From positions 23,838,001 to 23,902,000 of the forward strand of contig NC_134025.1 of the NCBI RefSeq assembly GCF_964204645.1: a stretch of 64,000 nt of DNA. Direction: 5' to 3'. Source of the stretch: Tubulanus polymorphus. Its lineage: Eukaryota; Nemertea; Palaeonemertea; Tubulaniformes; Tubulanidae. This document shows, piece after piece, positions 1 to 13,400 of the stretch. Every line of letters starts with the position of its first letter. The stretch's first letter is position 1. The translations under genes were made by a program, and so were the position numbers. The notes beneath the pieces are model-generated. The model was given only the letters and a program-made list of their open reading frames with translations, did not search any database and was not told where the DNA came from.

Positions 1-219
1 CAATCGTAAGCCCTCGAATCGTCGATATTCCAACCTTAGAAGGGCGTCGGAAACGACTGAAAAATATTTTCAGTCCATTTTTTCTGTCGGTCCGGATATA
101 TTTGCGAAACGATTTGCCGGCGTGACCCATAAAAGATTTTTAAAAGTCTTTTGTTTCAACGCTAGTTATGCCGACTGAATCTATTAGTTTCATTATATAT
201 TTGACATATTTGATAAAAT

Positions 220-259
<40 letters not shown>

Positions 260-3200
260 GACATACACTAAATGTAAGCTATGGTTTCTATAAATTTTTC
301 ATGGCTTGATATTGTCTGGCACTAAACATGGTTGACTGTCATCTTCTACTACCGATGATCTTCTGAGTTTATCCGAATTACATTTCGATGATATAAACGC
401 ACCGTTTTCATATGGCTTTTTGTATGAATGAATGAATACGAGCGTAGCCGACTAGAAAAACCGGCGACAATCCGGATATACGTGGCCAATAATACAACAT
501 CATACGACTTCTGCTTATTCCGACTCGGCGCTTCACTTCAAATACGGGAAATGAAACTAACTACATCTACATATTATTAGATCCCGTACTGACGATGCTC
601 AAGGAAGGGGTGAGAAAATGGATCGACATAACAGAATTTTATGGATTATGATATTGAGAATTCTTAATTCTTTCGAGTGTAGCCCCGACCGCCTCGAAGT
701 CTATAGTTCTTCTCGTTATGGAGTTGAAATTATATACTCAGGAATTGCCTGAATGCCGACGCCGAACCTCGAAGGGAAAAATTCACTTTTCGAAACAATT
801 TCCTGTCTCTTTCTTTTCAGGAATTCTCATTAACGTCGCTAACACCGTACCCCACGTGTCTGTCTTGTCAATTATGACGTTAACTACCATTCGAATGATA
901 AGGGATGCACGCCGACGACGACAGCTTCTCGTAACAGAAGCGTTCCCGATAATTTCTCGGCGGTGCCAGTTATTTTGCGTCTATCTTCAGAAACGAGATG
1001 ACGTATTATTATGATCTACGCATCCTCAGGTATATTCGACTGTAGTCGTTTTCGTCGTATTTCATGAAGAGCGTTCATCCGTCCGTCTGCTCGTTGCAGA
1101 CACCGGAATACTCCGTAAACGGCCATCATTTATTCAAATATGACTCGTCGAATAAGGAGATGTTTGCAGTTTTGACGCAGCCGATATATTAGATATTTGT
1201 CCTGATCTTCAGAGCATTAATGGCTTCCGGTTGGCGGTTAATGCCCTGAATTACCGTCGGCTTCGGCGCGAGTGACTTATCCATATGATTTTGCCGCGTT
1301 CGATTGCATTTCGGATTTCTGAATATACGCGCAGAGTTTTTTTGATCGTCGGTTTCTCGTAATACTGACGGTGAATAAAAACGTTTAGCGCCTTCGATGA
1401 TTTTCTGTACAATCGATAAAAGAGCATCAATCTTTGATCGCGGCCGCGTTTGATTCTTTTTGTCTGGCATTTAAGGAACAATTTTTCGGCGATGTATTGG
1501 TAATTCATCCATGCGCCGTGACAAATCATGTTACTGAAATAAATGATATCATTTGTTATTGTTAAGCTATGTATAGGCTGACCTTTTGCTTCCTGCGCCG
1601 ATGCATCACATTTAGACTAGACACTTCATTTTGGCCTTATTAGGCACAGCGGTTTAATCGTATATGTTTAGGTGATTGAATCCGCGGCAATAACTTTCCT
1701 TCTATTACATAAATAAGTTCAGAAAATTAGAGTGATCGTAATCGATGTATTCATAAACAGTGATTATCGTGAGCCTTGGCATTCGGCTTTTTGAAATGAT
1801 ATTTGTTTAGCTGACTGAAAGTAAACCGCAGGGATGAGACATTAACAGAAGTTTCCGCTTCCTTCAATATCGGTTCTTTATACCGGTACCTCTAACAGTT
1901 GTTTCCGCTTTCGATATCTGTTAGTTGTACCTCTAACCGTTCTATCCGCCGTTCTTTTTATCGGGGAAAAGGTCAAGGTCATTATATTTCGTCGCTTTCA
2001 AACTTCTCATCTTGAAATTGATATTGAGACGGAACATGTCTCGACTTCGAATAGGAATTGTTCTTCTGTTTTTACATTTCGTATTTCTACGAAGTTATTG
2101 AATTCGCGACGTAGCCTGAAACCAGGCGACTGGTTTTGGTTTTGCGGATTGGTATACCGCTGGTAGTATATGTTTCAGTGTATTGATGAATCAGATGTCT
2201 TACTGTACTCATTGCCTATGCTGCCACATGTTCTCTCTAGTTATTCGAGGCTAATGTCCGTTTTTGGTGTCCGGGGCGTTCAATTTAATTCATCTCCATC
2301 GCGAGCGAGGGACTCGTAAAAACAATACTATACAAGCATATCGCTTCCCCGTTCCCCATGCGTACCATATTTGGTAGCGATGAATCAGTCTATGTATAGA
2401 ATTATATATTTGCCATATGTTCAAAAATTGTCAAATCCAATCCAAGACTAGCTAATGGGTCTAAACCAATACTGGAAGCGAAGTTTTGTTTATTTCCTCT
2501 GGTAGCGAGTAAGAAGCTAATCAAAAGATATCGAACTCAAGCGCTTCAGGCTTTTGGCGTCTCGATGTCGCTAACTTCCTTTTCTAGTTGTAGGCCTACA
2601 CCAAAAACTCTTGGAAGAAATTTAATATCGTAGATCGATCAATTATACGACAAGTATCTGCATTATATGAGACATTATTAGAATGTGAGATTATTGGCCT
2701 TCATTTTGTCTTGATGAGATGTTTATATCCCGTACATGTATGAATATATCGATTATTCATTTTGCTATCTAATAAACAGAGAGGGCTGCTTTCTTGAACG
2801 CGCTCGTAAATTACTCCAAAACAAAGAACGAGACGAATATGGTTTTGAAAAATATTTATAGGTTTTCGTACCGGCGGCGGCGGCGGTAACGAGATTCGTA
2901 TGCGCGTTTTTATTCAGCCTTTCGGAAACAGAAGAGACCTTTTATCGTCGAATTATGACCAACGCTCGAGTCGCGAGTTCGGCTTATGAATAATTTGATG
3001 ATGAAAAATTGTATATCGATGTTCGTATCGATGTTCGTATCGATGTTCTGACAGAATTAGGAATTCGAATTCAATTTGTTATATACGCAATTCGAGTTCT
3101 CCTTTATAAAAAACTTTGGCACTTCATCGAAAATAACTAATAGATGTGTGAGTGTTAAACGATACGAAAAAGATTTACGATTAGTTTATGAAATGTATAT

Positions 3201-4445
3201 GTATATACGTAACGTGGTTTTTACGTGCGTGGGGGGGGAGTATTTTGCTTATCTTACGAACGTTCTCGGTCTTGTTTCCACTCGTCAAGAGGAGCGAGGA
3301 GGGTTCTGAAATCATATCTCCTCGTGTATGAGTAACGATGATATTTCAAATATCATAACGATTAGTGATATCGAATACGATATGCGAGTTTGATTTAGTT
3401 AGCATTTTTAGACAGGGGGTATTTATCGCGAGATGTCGACATCTTATCCCCCGCATTTCCCCCATTAAACCGCATCGAGTTCCGGTGTTTGCGAGATACG
3501 ATAGGATACACGTATTAACGCCTCTAGAAAGCCGAGTCTATAGTCAGACGCTTCTTAACAGCAGGTAGATATACGTACATAACGCGTATACATATGGACT
3601 CCGTTGTATTCCGGGTGCAGCTCTTTCTCTCTCTCCCGGGGAACGAAAATACTCGTGTTTCAGGAATAGTACGGATTTATCAGTTAACAGTCCGGATTTG
3701 TGAAGCGATTATCTAGGCTTCGCGCTTTACGGTTACTTCTGGAATATCGGAATTCGCAGTTTAGAAATCGTTTTGGGGCGCGAGGATTATTTACAAATGA
3801 ATCGCGCCGTTCAAAAACGCAGCGACGTTTGTTTTTCTATACGACATTCCGACAAATGGCCTGTTCTTTGCGTAAACGACAATCGTTGTATAATGTACAT
3901 CCATATTTGTTCGCAGTCTGTTTTCCGTTTGCTTGCCGCGTGATCGTAGCTGTGTGAGTATACTCGACAAGAACCCCCCTCCCCCTTCGCGTTAACGTAT
4001 TGATTCATTATTTTCAACCAAATAAAGAAGGTTCTAACGTCTCGCCATCACCTTCGCGTATATACATTCTGTTGCATCTCGTCCGTCGGCTGAGAAAAAA
4101 GTGTTATGAATATCTAGCTAATGAAGTGATGGCCCTGGACCCCTAGTTCATTCTCATAGACAATGTTTATGGAATCTTTTACAGAGTATATTCAACGAGA
4201 TTTGCCTTTCAAATTTGGAATATTGTACTGAATGTTTTGAATGCAGAATAGAAAATCTTTTACTGATGTTTATTCCACCGATGAGATATTCCTTACCTTT
4301 ATCATTGTTGCTGCTTTGGTCAGATGAAATATATATATATATCCCTGGATATATTGTATATCTGGCCACCTTGACGTATAGGTATATCTAATGTATATAC
4401 CTATCGATGTGTCTAATGTTTCCTATCATTTCCGTATATTTGTAG
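1..4445. other. Non-coding stretch: intron or 5' flank of neurabin
   Basis: No exon with recognisable protein similarity was found here on either strand; the open frames are short and of random composition. It is probably an intron of the neurabin gene, because the first exon I can place (4446) begins in mid-codon and needs an upstream donor exon. Visible structures are an (AT)n tract at about 221-254, a short run of three near-identical 12-bp units at about 3011-3048, and a GC trinucleotide run near 2872-2887. The missing neurabin N-terminus (actin-binding region) may lie to the left of the window or, less likely, be too divergent to recognise here. Confidence 0.55.
221..254. repeat. (AT)n microsatellite
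   Basis: Uninterrupted AT dinucleotide tract of about 34 bp. Confidence 0.9.
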
Positions 4446-7400
4446 TGATGACGATGAGGAGGATGATGCAGATGCAGTAAAGCTTGCTGAACCTCTCAAT
4501 ATACAACAAGAAGATGGGGATGGAGATGATGAAAACATTCACAGTTTTCCTCTCGGTCCACAAGAAATGGAAGGTAGGTAGTGAAAGGGTTAAAAGTATT
4601 ACGCGAATTGTCGTGGATGATGATCCGGATAAAGCAAATATGTGTCTGATTACCTTGCATTAAATTACAGTGTACCAAACTGTACTACTCGGGGGTGGAT
4701 TTAGGAGGTGGTGTGGACCCCTGCCTTCCCATTGAGGTTGCCCTTTTCGTCAAGACAGAGGTCGTTAAAAGCTTTAAATTTGACCCTCATCCTCTCAGAA
4801 ATATCTACAATCAATGAAGGAACCCCGAAAAAAGGCTTTTGAATTGGCTGCTTCACCCAAGAAATGCCTCTTCTTCTGGACCCGGCCTTCGAATTTTCCT
4901 AGATGCACCCTTGCTACTGTACTTTTACTGTACTATATAACCGTTATGTTATGTTCTATTTCATGACACACGCTATATCTCGGTGCTTGCGTTTAACATG
5001 TTCAGACGAATTATTGATGAATTCTTGTTCAAAATAAAGAGATACGCATTCGCCAGTCCGTATGAGAAGCACATAACGTCCTATACGGCGGAACAATATC
5101 AATTCTGTAGAATGGTGATAACCACTTGATGATAAGTTTAACGCGCTTGCGGAATTTCATGAATTGATTGAGTGCGGCTATTGTTTCATTTGTGATATTT
5201 TGCAATCGGAAAAAAATGGGTCGTTTATATTTGCTGATCCAAGTACGGTATTGATTTGATAATCGTGGTCGTTGCTGTTGTTTATTGCTTTCGTAATATC
5301 AATCATGTGTAGTCATGCTTCAATTCATCGTTTGATTTCGATCGCAGAATAAGTGTAATAATATAATAAATACAGTTCGGTTTACATCGCGCTTACTTTT
5401 TCGTCTAAAGCCGTTTCGCATGATTCGATGCATAGCACGCGCGAGCAGGCGTCCGTTTTATCGAAGTCAAATATCCTCGAATTGGAGAATGGGAAATGAT
5501 ATTTATTGAACGGATCACTTTCGAAGCATTCGGCGTAATGATGAATTGACGGCTCTAGTTTTCGGGCCTTGTATTAGTACAGCCCAGAAGACTTGGCCTC
5601 GGTAACAGAAAGATACCAGTAAGTCTTCATTGTGACTGAAAAAATATTAGTGACCAGGGGCCAGTTGCACAGTCAAGACTTAAGTCCAAAAATGGTCTTA
5701 AATCATAAGACCAGCCTTAAATTGTTAGATTGGCTATAGAACTAAGTTGGTTTTAGACTAGTGTTAAGTCAAAGCCATGACTTAAGGCTTCAGACCAGTC
5801 TAAGACCAACTTAGTTCAATAGCCAATCTAACATGTTAAGACCAGTCTTAAGATTAGAGCCCACTTTTGGACTAAGGCATGTCTGTGCAACTGGGCCCCA
5901 GTCATGACTTACATCCAAACTGGCCCGTGGACTTAGAGCAGAATAAATCGATGTAGAAATTTACGGTCCGTGCTTTGTTTGAATTGTAAGCGGCAGTCGG
6001 GCAGTTTCCATCAAAAGTTGATCAAAATTCTGCGAGCGTTATGATTTATTAACCGCGGGGTCATAATCAGTGCGATTCCCAAATGGATCGGTTATAAATT
6101 CTTGACATTGATGACCTTGCCGACCTTGCCGCGCTCATTATTTGCCGAGATACATGTGAAGATAAATGCCATCCGTGTATCTCGGTAGCGTAAATGTAAC
6201 CACCCTTCGCTATTCGCGATGGAATCAAATCTTGTCGAGCGCCACAACTGTCATTTAATATAACTGAATCGTGGCAAATGAACTCATACCACTCTTCTCA
6301 TTCGACATAGATTCAATTCTACAGTACTTGACTGTCAATTAAGTCCGACAGAATTGAATTTCAGCTGTCATCCACCACCCATCGTATGCTGAAGATGATA
6401 ATGACCTTGCCTAAAATAAATTTTTAGGTCAACACTTGAGTTTGCCGAGGTCATTAACTTTAAAACGAAATAAAATCGGGAGTGAAGAAATTAAGATCGA
6501 TTAGTAATAATAGATAATAGTTATTGTTACACTTGTATTGCGCCTATTTCACTAGCATTATCAAAAATTTTCTAATTTAGGAAAACAATGTTTGCTAATA
6601 ATGCTTATTAATTAGGAAACATCAAAGATTCAGAACTACTAGTCTTTATGAATGTTTGGAAAAATATATGGAGTTAAGATGATCTGTAATGTTTGAATTG
6701 CTTTTTTCAGTTGAGGATGGTGTTCATATACTAGAAGATGGCAATTTCTTTTACGACATTAGTGGACTACCTCCAGATGATACTCATGAATACTTACCAA
6801 GCACGAAAAAAGCAACGAAAATACGTTTCAGTAACGCTCCTATACGGGTAAGTCGAATGTCCCCTCGGACACCACGCAACCAGCTGTTCCATAGGGAGCG
6901 CTCACCCCCTTTTTTCGGCTGACCAAACTTTTCAAAAACATGGTCAATATCATGTCAACAAAAACATACATTGCAAAACAATTTTACACAAAATTCTTCA
7001 TAATAATCCGTGTTGATTTTCAGCGTTAAAAGTGCTCGGAATGCACCAGAAAGCATCTAATTCGTCAAAATTTTCTGGGCGAGTGCCCCAGACCCGCTTG
7101 AGGTGCTGGCAGGAGGGCGGCTGACTACCGCATGATCTAAATTGGCCCATTCCTTTCCAATTACAATTCAAATACTATTAGAAAATTAAAGCGCCTTAGA
7201 TTTCAATGCACTGTTTATACACTGTTCGTCAGCATGAGTCGATCATTTAGATGTCACATTATACGTTTTTTCCTACCGGTAAGCTCTAGTGTATTTGTAA
7301 AAAGCTTTCATCGCAGAAACAATGACGTACGAATGTAAAAGCTATTTGCTGACGTCTCGCGACATATTTCCTGTGATTGGAGATAACGTATGTACGTAAG

Positions 7401-10400
7401 ACTCGCCAACCGAGAGCGAATACGCGTTTTGAGAATTGCGGCTCGATTGCGAGCCTTGGGGGCCGTCTGGCTGATTCTATACGGAGGAGAAATTTTCCGA
7501 TGATTTATAACGATAGCGAATCTGTTCATGACAACAGATCGCTAATACGCCGGGGTCCGTGTTGGCTGAGACAATTCACAATTTTAGAAAAACCAACATC
7601 ATCAAAATCGCGAAGAGAATATGGAGCATTGATGAATACACGGGAAATGATGTAGACTTACAAAATGTATCTAAGCGTTCTTCATGTGCTTGTGACATGG
7701 ACTGGTACATCAATCATTCTCGAGATAGTGGCTTCAATTCAATCTTCGTGGTAATTCATCTACCTATTGAAGGAGAATTTCGTTATAGCTGTGATCACAC
7801 GAGCCTTTTTTTGGCCCGGGCCAACCGTTCAGATGGGTGCAAAATGGTCCCATGTCTGTTCGGCCCTACCAAAAACGTACCAAATTTTAACTGGTTCGAA
7901 ATGTTACTCACTTCGCTTTGTTTAAGCATTGTTTAATATCAAGTGAGTGATTTACGTATGAAAGCGCTCTCTGATTAAGCACAGACCCAATCGGTCTCAT
8001 TTTTGGTCGGGCCAAACAGGCCCATTGGGCAACTGTGTAAACAGTGCTTCCGGTTCTAATTCGACAAAAGTGATCATGTGATCATGGCTCCTGTGATCGC
8101 ATCTCGTGAAAAGCTGGAATGATACACCGTTTTCGAACTGTCAAGAATAACCCTTTTTGCTGACAGTGATAATACACCGTTTGAATTTGAAATAATTTCG
8201 CGACTAATAAATCATGCTACATTTCCTGCTTCGGTATATTGTACTACGGCGGTTCGTTTCTCGTCATTTCGGAGACAGAATGACAGTGAAATTTTTGATG
8301 GATCGTTTTCGGGCACGTATCGTAAAAACTATGTATGAATTGCATTCATTTATAACCTGCTCGAATAACTTTTAGAATATTACATAAACGCGAGAAAATT
8401 TTTAAACATCTCAAATCCGCAAAATAGATAGCTGAATTGTTCTAGGTCACAATGAACATTCATTCTTTGTTTGAACTAGTGTCATTTATTCATATTGGCG
8501 ATATATATATATATATTTGCTGAGCAGTCGTACAGAACTGCCATGACACCAAGCGATGGTTGAATATGTCTACAAGATTCCCCGCCTGAAGGGGCTGGAG
8601 GCATAACCAAAATGACAGAAATGCCACAGCTATTGTCGATTAATCAATTTATTGAACCCCTGTTCTGAAGACAATTCAATGGATCACCGCCGGAGTTTCA
8701 AAAACACGCTTGTGCCGGGGCTGTCATCACCTATTTCAATTTAGAAAATTGAATTTTATGGTCATTTTGACGCGAAAATGACAATTAACCCTTTCATTGC
8801 CGTTTCATTTCTCAGGAAGATGGGGCCTTTTATTCATAATTCTATATGTTAAAGTTTGCAAAAAGCATATTTACGGATTGACTTGCCAAATTTGATCCCT
8901 TTTCTTATGCAAACCATTTTTCACATAGAAACGTTAAAGCACATGCATAGAAGTTATGACATCAAAGTTGAAATTATTTTTCCGTAGTTGTAGTGCTCAA
9001 AATACTAGGAAATATCATTCCAACATTAGTTGAATAGGTTTATAAGTCAGCGACTGCAATGGTATCTCTGTTTTCCCCCATGAGAGACATAACACTGTCA
9101 ACTGTGTTATATCGTCTATGATAAAATTTCTTTGTGTGACGGTTATTTGCAACATAAACTTTTTGTTGCAAATAACTGTCTCAAAAAGAACACTGTTAGT
9201 AAAACCCTTGGGTCAGTCGGGTCTATGTTTGAAGACAGCGCAACCAAAGTTTTATTAAGCAAAGTGTAGATTGATTTCGATTTGTTGAAGAAAAAAAAAT
9301 AAAGATGGCTTAGTTTTGATGTTCTATGAGGGGTGGATCCAGGGGGACTTATGAAACTTGACTGTTGAAGTCCATCAAAATTTTGAGCGCCCTTTTGCAT
9401 TTTGTCAACAAAAGATAATTGGTTCATTTCAGTGCGAGAGTACACCTAATAGGCCTATGGCCGTTTTTGGGCATCAAAGTCACCTTTTGGGTAGTGACAA
9501 GTCCTTCAAAATTGTCCTCTAGATTCACCCCTGTTTGTGATTGGCTTGAGATTTCTTGACTCGCAGATACTGTACAAACTTTAAGGCTTCGTTATGAATG
9601 ATTTGAACGTTTCTGATTCAATTTTCAGGTGTATAGTACGTATTCAGTGAACGAATACGACAGACGGAATGAAGATGTTGATCCGGTGGCCGCGTCCGCT
9701 GAATATGAACTGGAGAAACGCATCGATCGCATGGATGTATTCCCTGTCGATCTTATGAAAGGTGAGGATAGTACGTCATATTCATACGATCGCTCTCCGT
9801 AGCCGCGATATCTCATCTGCACAAGTTGCCACTACGTGTTATCTCACGATTCGTAATAGGAACGAAAAATTCATAATTGATCGATGCGAAACGAGTTTCC
9901 GCAGCCGTCCGATGATAAAAACGTATCATGATTTCCAGCGTGGAAAATCAAATACCGCTTAATGTGATACTAGCAGTATTCTTTCGCGAAAAACGAATCA
10001 AAACTTCAATTTCAATACTACGAAACAATCAGATATCCGTTTCAATTTAGATCGCGCGAATTGATTTTCGATCCGTTTCGAAGACGATTGTCGAGGATTA
10101 ATTCGTTTCCGATTCGTATCTATGATTAATTTCTTTTGTTTTTATTCGCTGGCGCGCTCAGAGAGAATGAGCTCGTGTCGCATTATCAGTACGGATACAG
10201 GTCGTTAAACGCGCAGTTCACTCCGTCGTTCGAGCGCTGATTTCTATTTTTGATATCGTTGAAATCTTGTTTGAATACGGCGACGATGATGAGCTGCTCG
10301 TAGACGATGTTTGCGAAGATAAAAGTCATCTGCTCAACGAAGGTCGAAGCGTTAATGCCGGAAATCTTCTAGTATCAATAGTATCTTTATTTTGACAATG

Positions 10401-13400
10401 CATTCAGATTTTAGTAGTGACGGTATATTTTTATCGTTCCAGGCTGAAATTTTTAAAATTGTTGATTATTGAAATTTCTTTGAAATGTCTTTCGTTTATT
10501 CTGTTGTAGGACCAGAAGGTTTAGGATTAAGCATTATAGGAATGGGTGTCGGGGCAGACGCTGGTCTCGAGAAACTCGGTATTTTTATTAAAACTCTCAC
10601 TGAAGGTGGTGCTGCACAAAAAGATGGAAGGTAATTTACTGCAGTGATTTCTATGTAATGAATCGTGAGCTGGAAATGAGTTTGAAATTGAATGATTTTT
10701 TATTGAGTCTGAAATCTGAGTTAGGTTAAGTTCATCCTCCCTCGGCAGGGATTCAATCCTGCTGGCATCGCAAGACATGGCCACAGCACATAACCCTGCT
10801 GCACTAGACCTGGTGCGCATGTTTGCCGCAAGAAAACTTGTGGCACCGCACCGATCAGATTGCCTGTTGTATAATTGCTAAAGCAAATTTCACGAATAAA
10901 TTATACCGGTAAATGAGAAAACCTAAGCTAAAATAAAATGTGATTTCTGATAGGCCAGTAATGTCATCTTGTCTAACTCAGGCTAGTCAAACAGTTTGGC
11001 AGTCTCGATGCCATCAGGTTCTAATCCCTACCGGGCGAGGATGGGTTAAGTTTTACTGTTAGCGCCATGATCTGCAGATGAGATAGTTGCATCCATCTGT
11101 ACTTTTCTAGTCTATGAATAATGCCCTGAATAGATGCGTAGTAATGCATTAAATACACTCACAGCTGTTTAGGCTTATTCCATTAGAATGCGAATAATCA
11201 TCTGACTGAATAATAGATGTACAGTGATGTATATGCTCTTCATTTTGAAGAGTTCTTTTTGAACCAGTTTCATAAAACGTCCATATCATAACAGCAACGG
11301 CAACGCCCAGATAAGTAGTAGAGCTTATTGAAATTATGGTTGATTCATAGATTTCTACGAATGTCGATTTGATTTAGTTGTATGTCTTCTGCGCAGGGGC
11401 TGGTCCAGACTGCAGTAAATATTGTCCGTACTATAGCAGAGTAATCTTTAGTGCCTTTTTGTGATCAGTGTAATACTTGTCCACGCATTACTGAGTAAAT
11501 GCATGTAAATAGCTTCAAAAACAAAAGCGAGCCGCATCAATTACTCATTTCTAGCTTCCCATCCAGATCTTCCCTGCTAAAATACAGTATATATGTACTT
11601 CGATTTCTAATTTCAAAATCAAACCTCCGGTTTCGATCCCGGTAGGTGTGGTGGGTTTGAAAGGGACACCAAATCAAAATGAATCAAACGAAATCTACCA
11701 ATTAAATAAATGACGGGGACAATCCCTATTCTAAGATTTGAAATAGATAGAGTATATATCAATAGTATATTATAATTAGTATTTATAGACATCTGAAAAA
11801 TTATTTGTGTCGAACTATATCGATATTCCGAAGGTTAATTGATAATTTCTAATTAGTGCTGTGTATGAATATGGGTGCCCCTGAGAGCTAATGTATCGAC
11901 TTGACCGACATAGCTAATGATTAGAAGTATCTGCACTGATTTCTCTAATTTCAGAATCTTTGTCAACGACCAGATTATTGAAGTGGACGGAAAGAGTTTG
12001 GTCGGTGTAACGCAGGCGTACGCAGCGTCTGTGCTACGCAATACGAGCGGTAAAGTTTGGTGAGTATTTTCCACTTTACGCTGCAATTAGTTACGGGGCA
12101 AAACGCCGCGTCTACCCATTGAAAGCACACTTACTGGAGAAATATTTACATAATAGTAGTGCTCGATACAATTATTGTGAAGCGGTATTTTCCTGTTTTT
12201 TTTTGTTGCGTAAAAGTAGAAATGTGATACGCGATTGGAATTCAACTTTTTTCCGTAAACTTCGAATAAAACTGATGAAAAATTGAGTCACGTTAGTTAG
12301 AAAAGTGGAAATAATGACAAATTAGTGATAAACCGTAGCACATTATTAGCAGATGGTAGAGATGAATTAATTTAATGACGAAACTCCGTACAGCGAATGT
12401 AATACAGAAGCTGACAATGAAATAAATGAAAAACAGGGTTAAAGAGTAATAGTTATGCTGGTAATTTAGACGTGGCTGAATTTTGGAACTGGAATTATTG
12501 TGGTATCATAAGTTGGACTTTTTTCTGAATTCCGCATATACCATTGTATAGTACTTACATGTGTAATTTTTGCTTGTGTTATTTTTTCGAGAGTTCAATA
12601 TCACCATTCTGATTCATTCTCCTTCATAACGAAGAGAATTATTTTCATTTTTTTTCCGCGATTTCGATTATAGTTTCCTCATCGGGCGCGAGAAGAATCC
12701 GGAAAAGAGCGAGGTCGCGCGACTCATACAACAATCGCTCGATCAGGACAAACAACGTCAGGTGGTGCGACGCCGCGAGCAAGAACGTCAACATGAAATA
12801 CGTCAGGAACTCCGTCGTGAAGAAGAGGAACTACAGCAAAAACAACAACTACAACAGGAACAACAGGAACGATTAGAAATGGAGCGAGAAGCTAGCGAGG
12901 TACACGTTAAAACTATTCTTCTGTACTCTTTAGAAATTGAGAAAGTTCTCCTGAATTCAAGTCGGTAAACCACTTCCTCTTTGAAGTTTCCAATTTTCCC
13001 ATCACAAGATCCTCAATATCTGTCCTACTAGTAACTATACACTGCAATCATCACCAGTGGTTATCTTGGAAAACTGTTCAAGTCAATAGGTTTTAATAAG
13101 ATTCAGTTTCCCTGATCATCAATTGGTAATTCAAAAATTTGAAAAAAACTTAGCCAACAAACTATTGCGTTCCTTTTTCATCCATTGGCTGTCCTTGAAA
13201 GTCCAGTTATTTTTGGAAGTTTTGAAGACGCTTTAATTGAGTGTGGCATGCATGGACCCCTAGTTGTACTAATAGTTCCTATTCATGTTCATCATTGGGA
13301 TTATAGATTCGAGAACCAGAAGTTTCACCCGAGGATGCACCCATCGAAAATTCAATGGAGGATATATCGCCGGTTGACGGAGTATCGGGGAACAATATTG

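Noticed and set aside
7377-7936. Two overlapping + strand frames of 92 and 125 residues
   Set aside because: They lie in a neurabin intron, overlap a dispersed repeat, and show no family pattern or splice-compatible extension.
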